A stretch of DNA of 64,000 nt from Nectonema munidae (Eukaryota; Nematomorpha; Nectonematoida; Nectonematidae), in contig JAUIRK010000993.1 of NCBI GenBank assembly GCA_030549495.1, positions 975,501 through 1,039,500 of the forward strand. Reading direction: 5' to 3'. Both the position numbers and the translations under genes were made by a program. Of this stretch, positions 45,173 to 58,442 are shown piece after piece; within the stretch, counting starts at the first letter, position 1, and every line of letters starts with the position of its first letter. Below the pieces are notes generated by a model that saw nothing but the letters and a program-made list of their open reading frames with translations, made no database searches and had not been told where the DNA came from.

Positions 45173-46522
45173 TTAAACTCGTGCTGATTTATTAATTATA
45201 TGGGAAAGTTGATCTTTGATTTTAACAAAACACTTTTTAAACTCGATTCCATCTCCCTTAGACAGTCTGAAATCAATCAAAATCTCTGAACTAATCTCGA
45301 TTAAACTGATTAAAAAAGTTAACTTTGACTTTCGTTTGTCTATCGTTGATACGATCCAGCCAAGTTCAGCTGACTTGTAAACAAACCCAAATTCTTCAAG
45401 TACAGCAATAACTTCAGATTTTGTAGTGGCCATTGAAGTCTTAGCCATTAGCCTCGTCATTCGTTTAACCATTTTTTGGAGAAGATTTTGTTTATTAGAC
45501 TGAGATAGAAGTAATTGTTGACTATTAATAATCAATTCATCAAGGCAGGAAGGCTGAGAGAAAGAAACGGGATTAGAACAATCTGTTAAATATAAGGAAG
45601 TATTCTTGGAATTGTTTATACTTGGATCGGGTTGAGTACTTGAAGCAAAAGAGGAGTGACATTCCGTTTCGGATGAATTTTTGCGCTTCCTATTATTACT
45701 ATGCGGGATATTTGTAAACCAGCGAGATTCTTTTATTTGAGAAATGGAGAGTCTTTTAAGAGGATCTTCAACTAGGATTTTCCGCAAAAATGATAAGGTA
45801 AAAATGTTTAATTTGGACCATGGAGCTTTCAAAGTCTTTCCATTAATCCATTGTACATAATCTGGGCATTCAAATGATGGCTTATCCCAAGGCAATTCAC
45901 CGGTTAGCATTGCAACTAATATGATTATTGTTGACCAAATGTCTGCGGGTTTGGCGCTATAGCTAGAAGGTTTGAGGACTTCTGGGGCGACATATTGCAG
46001 AGTTCCACAACGCTTTTCTAGTTTACGCTCAACGCCTTTGTAGAGAAAGATGGTTGCTAAGCCGAAGTCGCTAATCTTGATGACATCGTTGTGATCCAAT
46101 AAGATATTTTCGGGTTTTAGGTCTCGATGAGTTACTCCTACCTCATGCATGTACTCAACAGCACCGATGATTTGCCGGTAGTAAGAGTGCGCGACCGTAA
46201 ATTCCATTCCAACATCTGGTTCAATTCTGTCGAAGAGCTCTCCCCCGGACGCATATTCCAGAAAAATGTAGTAATACACTTTATCGCATTGAAAGCCATA
46301 AAAGGAGATGATTGAAGAATGCTTCAGTAATTTATGAATGGAGATTTCCTTTCGCGCATCTTGATTTTCAAACTCCAGTTTTTCTCGATTTAAAACTTTC
46401 ATCGCTATATAGCGTTGGTCATTCTTTTTCGACACCAATAAATAAACTTGTCCATACGAACCTTCTCCAAGCACATGATCTATGCTCCATTCATCGAACA
46501 AATTTCGCTTTTCTGAAGGCAT
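45173..46522 (-). CDS. Chk1: checkpoint kinase 1
   Basis: Serine/threonine kinase that, when phosphorylated by ATR, restrains Cdc25 and protects stalled replication forks. 449 residues from MPSEKRNLF (human CHK1: 476). The kinase domain spans about 12-272: Gly loop GEGSYG (19-24), catalytic Lys42, alpha-C Glu59, HRDLKPEN (Asp134), DFG (152-154), then APE and DIWS. The linker has SQ/TQ sites (SSTQPDPS, SFSQPS, LLSQSNKQ), as expected for ATR targets. The C-terminal KA1-like domain carries LIDFRLSKGDGIEFKK, nearly identical to human LVDFRLSKGDGLEFKR. All catalytic residues are intact and there is no intron. The frame stays open 21 codons further upstream, but an acceptor-like AG 11 bases before this ATG and the family's usual start favour Met at 46522. 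Confidence 0.92.
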   Translation of the reverse strand: MPSEKRNLFDEWSIDHVLGEGSYGQVYLLVSKKNDQRYIAMKVLNREKLEFENQDARKEISIHKLLKHSSIISFYGFQCDKVYYYIFLEYASGGELFDRIEPDVGMEFTVAHSYYRQIIGAVEYMHEVGVTHRDLKPENILLDHNDVIKISDFGLATIFLYKGVERKLEKRCGTLQYVAPEVLKPSSYSAKPADIWSTIIILVAMLTGELPWDKPSFECPDYVQWINGKTLKAPWSKLNIFTLSFLRKILVEDPLKRLSISQIKESRWFTNIPHSNNRKRKNSSETECHSSFASSTQPDPSINNSKNTSLYLTDCSNPVSFSQPSCLDELIINSQQLLLSQSNKQNLLQKMVKRMTRLMAKTSMATTKSEVIAVLEEFGFVYKSAELGWIVSTIDKRKSKLTFLISLIEISSEILIDFRLSKGDGIEFKKCFVKIKDQLSHIINKSARV

Positions 46523-46560
46523 ATTAATTTGAGCTATCGTAAAAGGATCAATATTAAAAG
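46523..46560 (-). promoter_or_regulatory. splice-acceptor-like site before Chk1
   Basis: The minus strand shows a T-rich tract ending GATCCTTTTACGATAG, then 11 bases, then the preferred ATG. This matches the layout at the MRPS15 start. Confidence 0.5.
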
Positions 46561-47146
46561 AAATGACATAAGGAAAAATGTTCAAAATAAAGACGATTTA
46601 CCGTAAATTTACAAATTCTAAGGAAAGCTTATTTTCTAAAGAATAATTCTTTACTAAAAAGTAAAATACAAATACAATAAAGCAGTTGAACGAATGAACA
46701 AAGTAACTAAAAAAATTACGCAAAAAAAAGTTACTAAAAAAATTACTCTAAAAAGGCATGAATAAGAACATTTTTATTTTTGGTAATTATATTTATATAT
46801 GATATACGCAATGGCTTATTTTTTCTAGAAATTTTAAAGTTTATTTTTCAATTTTCTTCAAGACCAAATAAAATCAATAGAATATTTAATATAACTTTAA
46901 ATAAAATTACAATTTAAAAAGAAAAGAGATGCATTTTTCGTATTAATTATTATTTTTATATGGAATAGGAAAATTGTCTAGGAAAATTCAAAATCCAGTG
47001 TGGATAAAAAGTATAAAAACATTTGTAAGTTGAGATAATCTTGAAATTTAATATAATATTAGTGGATATAATTTGTGAAGATAAGTTATTTCCATTGTAT
47101 ATGAAAAGAATAATTCTTTGTAATTTGAAACTTAAATAGTTTTAAA
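46561..47146. other. Chk1 upstream region, no gene seen
   Basis: AT-rich, with no recognisable TATA/Inr arrangement that I would trust. Any upstream Chk1 leader exon is not identifiable. Confidence 0.45.
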
Positions 47147-48671
47147 AAACCGATATTTTACTGCGATTTTCAAAATAGTTCACAAACAGCCATTAAAAAG
47201 TTTACTTAAAACAAAGAGTACAGTTTAGATTAGATTAGATTTTATTTAAAGAACCAAATAGACATATTAAGACAAAGCAATGATGAAATATGTTTTAATG
47301 CAGCCGAAAAAAAATGTTTTACATTTTTTTCTCCATATTTCCACAACTCTTGAGTCTTATTTTGAAGATCTTCAAAGGGAAATTAATCCTTCGAGATAAT
47401 CTTCAGAAACGCAACTTTGCTAATTGGTTTGTGTACATAATACATCATAAATAATAATAAATAGAAAATAATGATTACAAATACGAAAGTATTTAACGCT
47501 AATATATATATATATATTGTACATTTAGGTGTATGCTTTGAATGATATGCACAATTTGTTATTCACATGAAGTAGCCAGATAATACATAAAATACTAAAC
47601 AACAAAACATGAGGGAATATATATGGTATTTGAGGTATCAACCGCTCAAAAAAATTATATTCGAAAATCATAGTCAGAATTATAAAGAACAGATAGAACG
47701 CTTTTTTAAATTTATACAAAGTTGAAAAATCTAGAGAATATAGATGTTTATTAATAAAATTTGTGGATCTAAATTTCAACTTTGTTAGAAAACTTTTATG
47801 AGAGTAGTAAAAATAATGAAACTTATCACAGGATCTTGTATTATAAGAGTGAATAGAGTTAATTCTAGAATAGAAGTCATTAAAAAACCCTTCAATATGG
47901 TTGATAGAATTATAAAAAATTATTGAGGAAAATAAATAGTTGATTTGGTATATGTTTAGATAGCGATCTTGAAAAATAACATTCATATTGATGTTCAAAA
48001 ATAATCTATGTTGAAGAGAGTTTATTCTACTCAAAAACGTATAATTAGAAGATCCCCAGAGTATATATGCATATTTTATATGGGGTATATATATGCATAA
48101 TAAAGTACTTTGTTAACCTTTGGAGAAATAAATTTCCTAATTTTTCCGAGAATGTCAGAATACCGTACCGTGATATTTTGACAATAGCAGACTTATGACC
48201 AAAAAAGTTTTTCCGTCAAAATTACACCAAGAAAGCTAAAATGAGGCACCCTTATTAAATGAAATTTATCACTTTTTAATGCAAGATCATTGAAAAAAGG
48301 TCTACTAGAGAAAATCATATACTTACACTTATACTATAGTTTATATTCAACAAATTCATTTTTGTCCAAAGCGATACCATTTTAAGACAGTCATTTACTT
48401 TACAATTTATTCAATCATTTTCAGCCATTTTAAATAACAAAGTTACATCATCAGCGTAGATATACGCTGTACATTTTTTTGAAGGAAAAGAAGGCAAATC
48501 ATTAATGAAGAGAACAAACAACAACAGACGAATAATTGATCCTTGTGGAAGTGACATTGGATAAACTGATGAAGAAGAATATTTTAATAAATAAACCGAT
48601 ATTTTACTGCTATTTTCAAAATAGTTCACAAACAGCCATTAAAAAGTTTACTTAAAACAAAGAATATAGTT
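47147..48671 (-). mobile_element. LINE fragment between 78-bp direct repeats
   Basis: 47147-47224 and 48593-48671 are near-identical direct repeats of about 78 bases (both contain GTTCACAAACAGCCATTAAA). They bracket a minus-strand, 5'-truncated LINE whose 3' tail is repeats of TCTAA at about 47225-47245. This looks like a target duplication of unusual length. The coding remnants are given separately. Confidence 0.78.
47525..48629 (-). pseudogene. LINE RT remnant (CR1/jockey-like)
   Basis: On the minus strand: SVYPMSLPQGSIIRLLLFVL then FINDLPSF and the catalytic YADDVTLLFKM of a non-LTR reverse transcriptase (48629-48411). After a gap with stops comes a C-terminal region with INSIHSYNTRSCDKFHYFYY and INKHLYSLDFSTLYKFKKAF (48034-47525), the usual HSYNTRS signature of CR1/Rex/jockey-type proteins. 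No endonuclease; truncated and interrupted. Confidence 0.75.
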
Positions 48672-49467
48672 ATTTTACAAAATATAATTTTGTCAATCTG
48701 CTAATCTTATTTAAAATTTTTAAAATGATAGTTCTTTGATTGAAACAATACATATCCTAAATATCAAAGGCTGTTGGTACTTTTGACTCAAATACTCCAA
48801 AAAATATAGGTAGGTCAGTAGTAGGTAGTAAATAATTAAGCACTTCCTTTGTTAATATGCTTACGAGAATTGATGGATAAAGACGAAATAGAAAGTAGTA
48901 TTAATGGAACAACGTCTAAAATAGGTAAGTTAATCTAAGGTAGATTGTGAGTTCAAATTGATCGTTATTCATATGACGCTTTGTTGAGAAAAGGTATTTG
49001 TCTAAATAGTTAATGAGATTGGATTAGATTTTGGGATGTGTTGATGTTATTTGGTAAGTTAGTGGTTGTGCATAAAAGCATCAAAGCTTTGAAGAATGAA
49101 CCCCTAACCCTAACCTGAGTTATAACTTACAAACAATGACACCGAATTTTAAATGTACTTTCCTTTTCCATTAATAAAACTGTAAAATATGAAATCATAA
49201 ATTTCAGGAGAGACATGTGTTAAATAAGTATAAAATGTTAAAAATTATCATTTACACAATATTTATAGGCATTAAAAAAAGGATCCAGCTTGCTTCAATG
49301 ATAAATTTGAGCCCCTCAATTTTAATCATCTATAAAATTATCTACCTATAAAACTAGCTATATATAATAAAATATTATTCTACATAGTTTTTCTTTGTAT
49401 ATAAATAATATTTAAATTTATTCTTAGTTAACAAATAAAAAATCTAAGCCTCAATAGTTTTTAGTGT
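48672..49467. other. no gene recognised
   Basis: AT-rich. A chance CCCTAACCCTAACC at about 49102 is too short to be telomeric. Confidence 0.5.
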
Positions 49468-49648
49468 GTACTTCTCAGCTTAACAGTTGAAGGTCAGGGT
49501 TTCGAGACAAAAATTATTATTTTTTTCGATCACAAAGGCTCTGGACTCTTAAAAACAAAATCACAAAAACTGGGATTAACTATCTTAAGCATAATGCAAG
49601 CATATAGCCTTACGGGAGAAAGTGCTTTGATATCCAAACCAACGAAAT
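49468..49648 (+). mobile_element. SINE-2, copy 3
   Basis: Head GTGTACTTCTCAGCTTAACA and the body through CATATAGCCTTACGG to an AACCAACG tail. The B-box area carries a small insertion after GGGTTTCGA. Confidence 0.75.
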
Positions 49649-51634
49649 AAAAAATCTAGTCATTATTTTAATGTTTTAAATTATTTTTGAATTTTCTATA
49701 ATTTAATTTAAAATTATTAATTTATGTTAGTTTTATGCTGAGAATATTTCTTCTATGTATATTTAACTTATTCTGTGTATTTAGTTTTGATAAGCTTGGG
49801 TGTATTTGGGTGAAAATTCTCACCCGTATCAATGGTACTAGTTTAATATTAGGGATTTTAATCTTTATTTCAAAAGAAATAGATCATCATATGCTAAAAC
49901 ATTAATTGGAAATCTGACTTCATATTGTATTTCAAAGTGATAATGTAAAACGTCATATCACACGGAACTGCATCACTAATATTTTTGAGATACGTTTTGC
50001 TTGTTCTACTATGGTGTGATTTCAAAATATATATTGATCACTTAAGATCATTAATAAATCAATTGGACTTGCATGATTGGATCTCCAAATGGTATGGCAA
50101 AAATACTTGTTAAAAAATTGAGTCACCAGATATACTTGTGTTTATAAACACAAAAAAATGGAAAAATAAAAAAATAACAAAAAATGTGTGGATAAATAGT
50201 AATATATTTATTTCTCTAAATATACACAAAATAAAGTAAAAGACAAATTATACAACATAATGTTGTATATACTAAAATTAGAGTCTAAAAATTTTCTAAA
50301 GTGTCTCAAAATTGTAATTGAAAAGAAAAACTGAATATTTATAAAAATTGTCCAAAATAACCCAAATAATCCTAAAAAAATTTATAAAAATTTGAAATTA
50401 ATTTTTAAAAATAAAAAAAAGACTGACGTGATATTAGAAAAAGATAAGGTATTAGAAAAGATCAAATTTAGCGCTTGAAGTCTTATTTTTTTAAATTTGC
50501 GGAGTATGTGTCTGATTATTTTTATAATACTATGAGTCGTAACAGAATATTTCCCATTTTACTCTGTAACCCTGCTACATTTATACAAAACCTCAAATAC
50601 TCATGTTAGAAGTCAAAGAGTCAACTAACTCTTGGAGATTGTATTAGTCACATGCGGATTTAAAGGGGACGGAACCGGTGTACGCCCCCTCACTAAAATT
50701 GGATTCCCAATTACTTGAAAATTTTTCTTGATCTAATTCTTATCATAGAACTCAAATATTATGATGATTTCTGTAACTCGTTTTTTAGATTCAATCTTTC
50801 CCTAAAGTGAGAAGCCCCAAAAAGTTTTTTATGTTTCAATCGTAGTTAAGTGTGCCATTTATTACTTATATATTATCCGATTTTTTTGTAGATTTATTAT
50901 TTAAACAAATCAAGTTTGACCACATTAATTCACTTTGCAATTCAATTAATTAGGATCGTTTTAATGCTCCCATTCTTTTTTTTGTTTACAGGGATATTCG
51001 ATTGGATATTGACACCATTATTGATATGTATGCTAAAAAGTGTCCCAGACGGATAAGCCTCCTTTATCCTTTAAGTTCTTATTCTAGTTACTTTCTTATA
51101 ATAAACTTATAATTTTTTAAATATATTATTATGATACTCTAAGTTTTATGATATAAAGTCAATTTTCGCTTACCCAAAATAAGATAAAAATAGCTTAAAA
51201 ATTTTGATAAAGCTTAAATTTATATGCCTTAAATTTGAGTTCTAGTTTTGTAAAATCCGCCACCCCCCCCCCCCCCCCCCTCCTTCCCCCGGCTTAATGC
51301 CAATTTCTAGATCCACCCATGTTAGTTACATGATACTGAATGTGCCATCTCTAAGTTTAACAAGCCCTGGGTTAAGAGGATCTACATATTTTTAATTTTC
51401 TCCTAAAGAAACATTGATCATGAGAAAAAAATTGTAAAAAGACAATAAATACAAGAGCATATTGTATTTCATCTCATAAGCTATTGAAAATTATACAATT
51501 CTTAAAAACAGTTTCATGATCTACAAAGTTGGCATTATATAATAAAGATTTAGAAACTATTTTGTATTGTTTTCCCATTATTTCACACAAATAAAAGATT
51601 TCTTTTTAATTTTAGTTAATTTTAATTTTAAAAA
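49649..51634. other. no gene recognised
   Basis: No family match on either strand over about 2 kb. A C homopolymer of about 18 lies near 51263. Confidence 0.5.
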
Positions 51635-51765
51635 AGGGTTGAAGATCAGGCGTTCGATCCCCAAAGCCCTCGACTATTAAAAATAAAATCACAAAAACTG
51701 TGATTAACCATCTCGAGCATAGCCTTACGACTGAAAGTGTTTTGATATCTCCAACCAACCATCTC
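51635..51765 (+). mobile_element. SINE-2, copy 4, 5'-truncated
   Basis: Starts inside the head at GGTTGAAGATCAGGCGTTCG, with body and CCAACCAACCA tail present. Part of the body is deleted at the ATGCGAGCAT region. Confidence 0.72.
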
Positions 51766-52039
51766 CCCTTAGGTCAAAATTTGAGTATACTCTAGCTTGT
51801 GTATTTACTGATAGGTATAAAGAATTACAAAAAAATATCATTAAGAGCCTACTAGTATTGATTTTTAATCAATTAGGGCTGTAGCCAAAAATTGGAAGTT
51901 GGGGGCACAAGAGAAAGTTGAGGGGCACAAAAGAAAGTTGAGGGGCCTGAATATTTTGATTTAAAATTGGGCAATTTAATGTTTTTAAAAATAAGTAATG
52001 AATATATAAAACAATTATTTATAGAAAAAAACTGATCTC

Positions 52040-52250
52040 ATTTTGGAAAAACAATACATGCTGTCTCAAAAAAGTTGAATTTTTCTTGTTTTATTAGAAA
52101 ATTTCTTGATCAATTCATCAGTATCAATATTTTTTGTATATGAATATAAATATGACAGCAGCATCAAGTTTTTTCTCTCTCGTGCATCATAGAAGTTCTT
52201 TGTCTTGTCAAAACCCTTTTCAAGCATGAAAATGATCTTTCACACAATGC
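52040..52250 (-). pseudogene. hAT transposase C-terminus
   Basis: The minus-strand frame reads CERSFSCLKRVLTRQRTSMM, the hAT dimerisation block (CERSFSxLKRIKTxLRSxM in relatives). After a one-base frame change it continues NLMLLSYLYSYTKNIDTDEL to a stop near 52070. A SINE-2 inserted immediately upstream interrupts the gene. The longer open frame over this region runs through the SINE and is not a real protein. Confidence 0.72.
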
Positions 52251-52253
52251 TGT

Positions 52254-52423
52254 TGGTTGGTTGGTTGGAGATATCAAAGCACTTTCAGCCATAAGGCTAT
52301 ATGCTCGCATTATGCTTAAGATCACAATTTTTGTAAATTTGTTTTTAGATTTGGGAGCCTTGGGGATCGAACTCCTGACCTTCAACTGTAAGCTGAGAGG
52401 TACACCCTAACAACCATTGAGGC
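52254..52423 (-). mobile_element. SINE-2, copy 5, with 14-bp target duplication
   Basis: Flanked by TCACACAATGCTGT (52240-52253) and TCACACGATGCTGT (52424-52437). Tail (CCAA)n at the left, head at the right. The duplication fixes both ends of the family and shows insertion into the hAT relic. Confidence 0.88.
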
Positions 52424-52690
52424 TCACACGATGCTGTACTTATTCCGATAGTAAGTGTACCTTAAAATATAAATGAAAAATGTATTGAAGGAAATTAAAA
52501 TAACTAGGTGAAATTTCATAAATAAACATGATATATTAAACTAAATATATAGAAAAATAATACCGTAAATATTTAATAAATTTATGAAGGAAGTTAGAAG
52601 GGGCACACTAGAAAGTCGAGTGAGGGGGTACAGAGGAAGTTGTGGGAGGGGGCACGGGGAAGGAGAATTTTTCTAAAAAGAGTTAAAAAA

Positions 52691-55320
52691 AATTACTAGG
52701 ACGAGGAATAAACTATCGTGGTAGTGGCGTAGTCAGGAAAATGACTTAGAAGGTGCACATAAATTTGGGCCTTTTTAAAGAAAGAAGAAAGAAAGAAAAA
52801 ATTTATTGAAAAAAAATGTACAATTTATTCAGTAGTTGAGCACACTCAAGACTAATTTAAGCCTCTAATTAGTGTCACTCAAATTATAAGAGATTAAAAA
52901 ATATATTGAAAGAGTACATATAAAAGAGTTAATTGTGGGTAATTATATTAAAAAAGTATGCATGATAGTAAAAGATTTACAATTTAGAAAAACGCAGTGG
53001 CTATTATAAATTTATATTTAAATAAATATATTTTATTTATAATACATAGTTTGGAAACAAAACAGAATACATAAATGGACTAAAAAAATACAGATAATGA
53101 AAATCAGTTGTATTCATAAGGTGAACGACATATATTACATAGCAGTTCTTAACATTACAGGAACAATAATTTAACAGCATACTCATTTTTATTTTTGAGA
53201 GTATCTTTTTACTTGATAAATTACGATTATTTTCAATTATTTCGATAAAACTATTTCAGTGTTTTGGAACTTTTTAAGGCTCGATCTATTAATTATAAAT
53301 ATACATAAAGTTTAATTCTCTATGAAATATTAAAAATGAAAATTAAATACTATATATCTTGAAAAAATAATGAAATTTTTTGCAGATCTATTCTTGATTT
53401 TCAACAAAGTAATTATAAAATAGGTTCAAAATAATTTTTATTTTACAACCTTGTTGAAATTTTTTAACAAATTCACCAAATGATATACTTTTGGTAAAAT
53501 TATTTTTAAAGTGTAGTAAAGTCAACAAAAATTCTCTATACGGTGGCATCGTTCTTCGATGACAAGAATAAACTCATTTAAGACCAGAAAAAGGGCATTC
53601 AATTATAGAACTAGGATATCCTGCAGTCAGAGTTATTATAGAAAGTTATTTTAAATGTCCGCTCCACGTAATGTTGAAACAAAGCTGTTATATTTGTCAT
53701 TAAACCAATTTTTATTTCTAAATTTAGGTCATTAGGTTTTGTATTTATATAATTTTCGTAAAATTTTTCTATAAAACTCAGCTTTAAGTTGGTCTGAAGT
53801 TAAGCAGGTTTTGAGCTTTTTCCCTTTATATTTTTTTTGAGCCTATACTAGCCTTTATTTGAAAACAAGAATAACAATTATGCGGAAAAGAGCGAAACTC
53901 GCCCTTTTCCAATACAAGTTTTTAAGTTGGGAAGAGCTTTTTCCTGTTTTGAGCGAAAAGATCCAATGGTATCTTTTTTATGAAGCATTGTAGAGGTTCT
54001 AGTTTTCAACGTTAACAAAGTCACTATTACCTGGGCTTAGAGTTTCAAAAGATATACAAAGTTATTATTTGCAGCCTGTAAACATGTTTATGAATTTGGA
54101 ATCTAGCTTATCTGGTGTTTCAACAACAAGTATACGTAGATGATTTAAGTTGATCATCATACCACTGGTATTTTTATATAAGCCTCACCTGATATATGTA
54201 ACAGGTCACTTTTTTGAAGGAGGGCGGGAGGGGACGAAAGAAATTTAAGGAGGCAGTACCCCTACCCCTCTTCTAATTTTTATATATTTATTTTAAATAT
54301 TTTGCAAGAGAATGTTTACAATTTACGAAATTACCAAAGAGTTTAATACAGAAGAAGTTGTACTATATTTACAAGAAAATGGTCTTTTAGACAAGTAGAA
54401 ATTTTCTAATAATAAAATGTGTTCTTCGGAATCTGCATGGAGATGTGACAACAGTTCATGCAGAACAGGTTAGGATTAAGAAGAAGCAGTTGGTTTGAAA
54501 ACTCTTAAAAGTATAACCTTTTTCTGGTATGACATATATATATATAAATATAGTGCTGCTTATAATTGGAAAGATATTTATATATACATACATATACCAT
54601 TATTTTTAGTTGCCTTTTACAACACATAAACAAGGTGTATTATAAATATATGTCTAAAAATGTCTTACCAAAAGCATTGCCATTCATGCTCGAAACAAAT
54701 AATCGCGTTATATGTTCATCGTTAAGTATATTGTCATATGCTGATAATGAGATGGTGTTTGTGATGATGTGATTTATGTTAATGTTAGTGATTGTATTGA
54801 TGATGATTTATATCAAGTTTCCCTTCCGTGTACTAAAATAGATTTTTCTTTATTTTTTTAGAAAATAGTACGGCATTGTATAAACAAATATTCAAATATC
54901 TTTTCAAAAACTTACTTTTTACCCAAGAGTTTAACGCAGTCACAATTCCAATCGAAGTAAAATTTTTTCTAATCATAAATCTCAGCTGAAAGATCACTCA
55001 TTTTTAAGCTAATAACTGTAAGTTAGTAATTAAGCATTTGTTTGAAGTCAAAATAGAAGAATGTGTGATAAATTCCGTTTCCTCATATATGAAATACATT
55101 GGAAAAAATTTTTGGGAAGAATTTATTGAAAACAAATAGAATGAATAATTCAAATTAAAGTTCGAAAAAAGTATGAAAGTTTTTCCCTTTTTTTTACTTC
55201 AAAGCGCAAGATTTCTAAATTTTTTAGAACCTCAATCGGCGATTTAAACATAAAGACTGAAAAACCCTTTCGAAGATCATGCAGGAGATAAGAATGATGA
55301 TTCGCTTGATTTTGGTTTTG
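52691..55320. other. no gene recognised
   Basis: A hAT-like terminus AGTGGCGTAGTCAGGA at about 52731 has no visible partner. The rest is AT-rich without family matches; small open frames (for example 54566-54772) have no resemblance to known proteins. Confidence 0.5.
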
Positions 55321-55384
55321 ATGGTGTTGTGATGTTGATATGATGACGGAGTTGATGATGCGGTATGATGATGATGTTGTTGAT

Positions 55385-55500
55385 ATGATGACGGAGATGA
55401 TGATTATCATGATGATGTATGTATGATGACGGAGATGATGATTATCATGATGATGTATGTATGATGACGGAGATGATGATGATGATGATGAGGGTGATGG
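55385..55500. repeat. 38-bp minisatellite beside the GAT array
   Basis: About three head-to-tail copies of a unit containing TATGATGACGGAGATGATGA, plausibly the diverged edge of the GAT array. Confidence 0.75.
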
Positions 55501-57058
<1,558 letters not shown>

Positions 57059-57131
57059 GAAGAAGATTTATTTTTTATATACGCGACACTTCTGCTTCCA
57101 TAAGACTGTACAGTGACGCAAAAATACTTGT

Positions 57132-58442
57132 TTATATATACATATTCATACGTGAATAAAACTCATTATAATTATTAAAAAAATATGTTTTCAGTGTTTT
57201 TTTAAACATAGATGTTCCCGTCTCGACTCTTAATTCTGTTGGTAGAGCATTCCATAGCTTGGGTGCATAGAATGAAAACAATATTTGTTCTTTCATTGTT
57301 ATTGCATCTGGAACACGAAGTAAAAGGGTAACAGGATCTTTGATTTTTAACTTTTTGCACAGGTATACAGGCTTGGAAAAGTGAAGACATTTGTGAATCA
57401 ATAAGTTCACTTTAAAAATGATCCTTTTTTCAACTTCTAGCCAATGAAGTTTGACCAAGCCATTTGAAATACTCTCATGTCTTCGAACATTCAAAACAAG
57501 TCGTGCACATGAGTTTTGCAGAATTTGTAGTCTTTTCAAATCTTTTTTCAAAATTGGATAAAGTAAAGCGTTACAATAGTCGAGTCTATGTATTACTAAA
57601 GAATTCACGATCGATCTCAAGTTTGAATCATTTAAGTACTTTTTCACATTTCTTATATTTTTCAAAGCTCCATAGTTATCTTTTAAGATTTTATTAATGA
57701 AAGGAACATCATTAAGGTTTTCTTTTAATTTGACGCCAAGAATGTTTATTTCATCAACAAATGTAATTTTTGCGTTCGCATCAACATTTAACTCTTTTAT
57801 GTTTTTCCAATTATTAGAAGGCTTTCGTGAAAAAATTATCATTTTTGTCTTTTCTTTATTTATTGAAAGATTAAACAAATTCATGATTTTATCAAGTTCA
57901 ATGTAAAAGTTCGGTACTTCTTTTTTCAATGCATTTTCAAGGAATTTTGAATCAAATGATTTATAAATAAAAACATCGTCAGCATAAGCATGACAATGAA
58001 ATTTCGAATTTCTTATCATTCTCAAAATTGGATTCATGTATATATTGAAAAGTACAGGACCCAGAACAGAGCCCTGAGGTATACCGAATTCATACTTCAA
58101 AGGTGATGATAAGTAACCATTTATGCAAGTTGAATGATAGCGTGAAGATAGATATGATTCAAACCATTTTAATGCATCGCCACTGACGCCTACTTCGTCT
58201 TGAAGAATTTTTAATAAAAGATTTCTATCAATTGTATCGAAAGCCGAGGAAAGATCCAGAGTAAAAAGTAAAACAATTTGATTTTTTGCAAAGGAAGCCT
58301 TGATGTCATCAATCAAGCTGAGTACTAAACTTTCAGTACCGTGGTATTTTCTGTAGGCAGATTGATTATCATCCAACAAATTTTGACTTTCAAGATGATC
58401 TTCGAATCTCTTTAAGACAACCCTTTCTATAAGTCGACTCAA
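57132..58442 (-). CDS. CR1-like LINE ORF2, reverse transcriptase part
   Basis: 436 residues from MSRLIERVVLKRF. Non-LTR reverse transcriptase blocks are present in order: QSAYRKYHGTESLVL, LFTLDLSSAFDTIDR (first catalytic Asp), FGIPQGSVLGPVLFNIYMNP, CHAYADDVFIYKSF (catalytic YADD), INKEKTKMIIFSR, and a C-terminal region with HRLDYCNALLYPI and FYAPKLWNALPTELR. The enzyme would copy element RNA at a nicked target. It overlaps the end of the endonuclease frame by four bases; relatives have one continuous ORF here (PISNLSFLSRLIERVV). The break is therefore a one-base loss in a T run rather than a gene boundary. Confidence 0.9.
   Translation of the reverse strand: MSRLIERVVLKRFEDHLESQNLLDDNQSAYRKYHGTESLVLSLIDDIKASFAKNQIVLLFTLDLSSAFDTIDRNLLLKILQDEVGVSGDALKWFESYLSSRYHSTCINGYLSSPLKYEFGIPQGSVLGPVLFNIYMNPILRMIRNSKFHCHAYADDVFIYKSFDSKFLENALKKEVPNFYIELDKIMNLFNLSINKEKTKMIIFSRKPSNNWKNIKELNVDANAKITFVDEINILGVKLKENLNDVPFINKILKDNYGALKNIRNVKKYLNDSNLRSIVNSLVIHRLDYCNALLYPILKKDLKRLQILQNSCARLVLNVRRHESISNGLVKLHWLEVEKRIIFKVNLLIHKCLHFSKPVYLCKKLKIKDPVTLLLRVPDAITMKEQILFSFYAPKLWNALPTELRVETGTSMFKKTLKTYFFNNYNEFYSRMNMYI

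Larger units (their letters stand above)
51877..52690 (-). mobile_element. hAT relic with SINE-2 insertion
   Basis: Bounded by GGGCACA-rich, partly inverted ends (51880-51940 and 52600-52675). The left end GGGCTGTAGCCAAAAATTGG resembles a hAT terminus; the right end is unclear. Minus-strand remains of the transposase C-terminus are given separately. No clean target duplication. Confidence 0.55.

Noticed and set aside
46523-46585. Longer Chk1 start at 46585 (21 extra residues)
   Set aside because: The extension (MNIFPYVISFNIDP...) is absent from the family and ends in an acceptor-like AG, so it is more likely intron or outron.
49095-49125. CCCTAACCCTAACC, telomere-like
   Set aside because: Only two units; the match is to the vertebrate repeat and is expected by chance in 64 kb.
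53520-53700. Minus-strand segment with QHYVERTFKITFYNN, considered as a transposase piece
   Set aside because: Too short and interrupted; no conserved catalytic or dimerisation motif.
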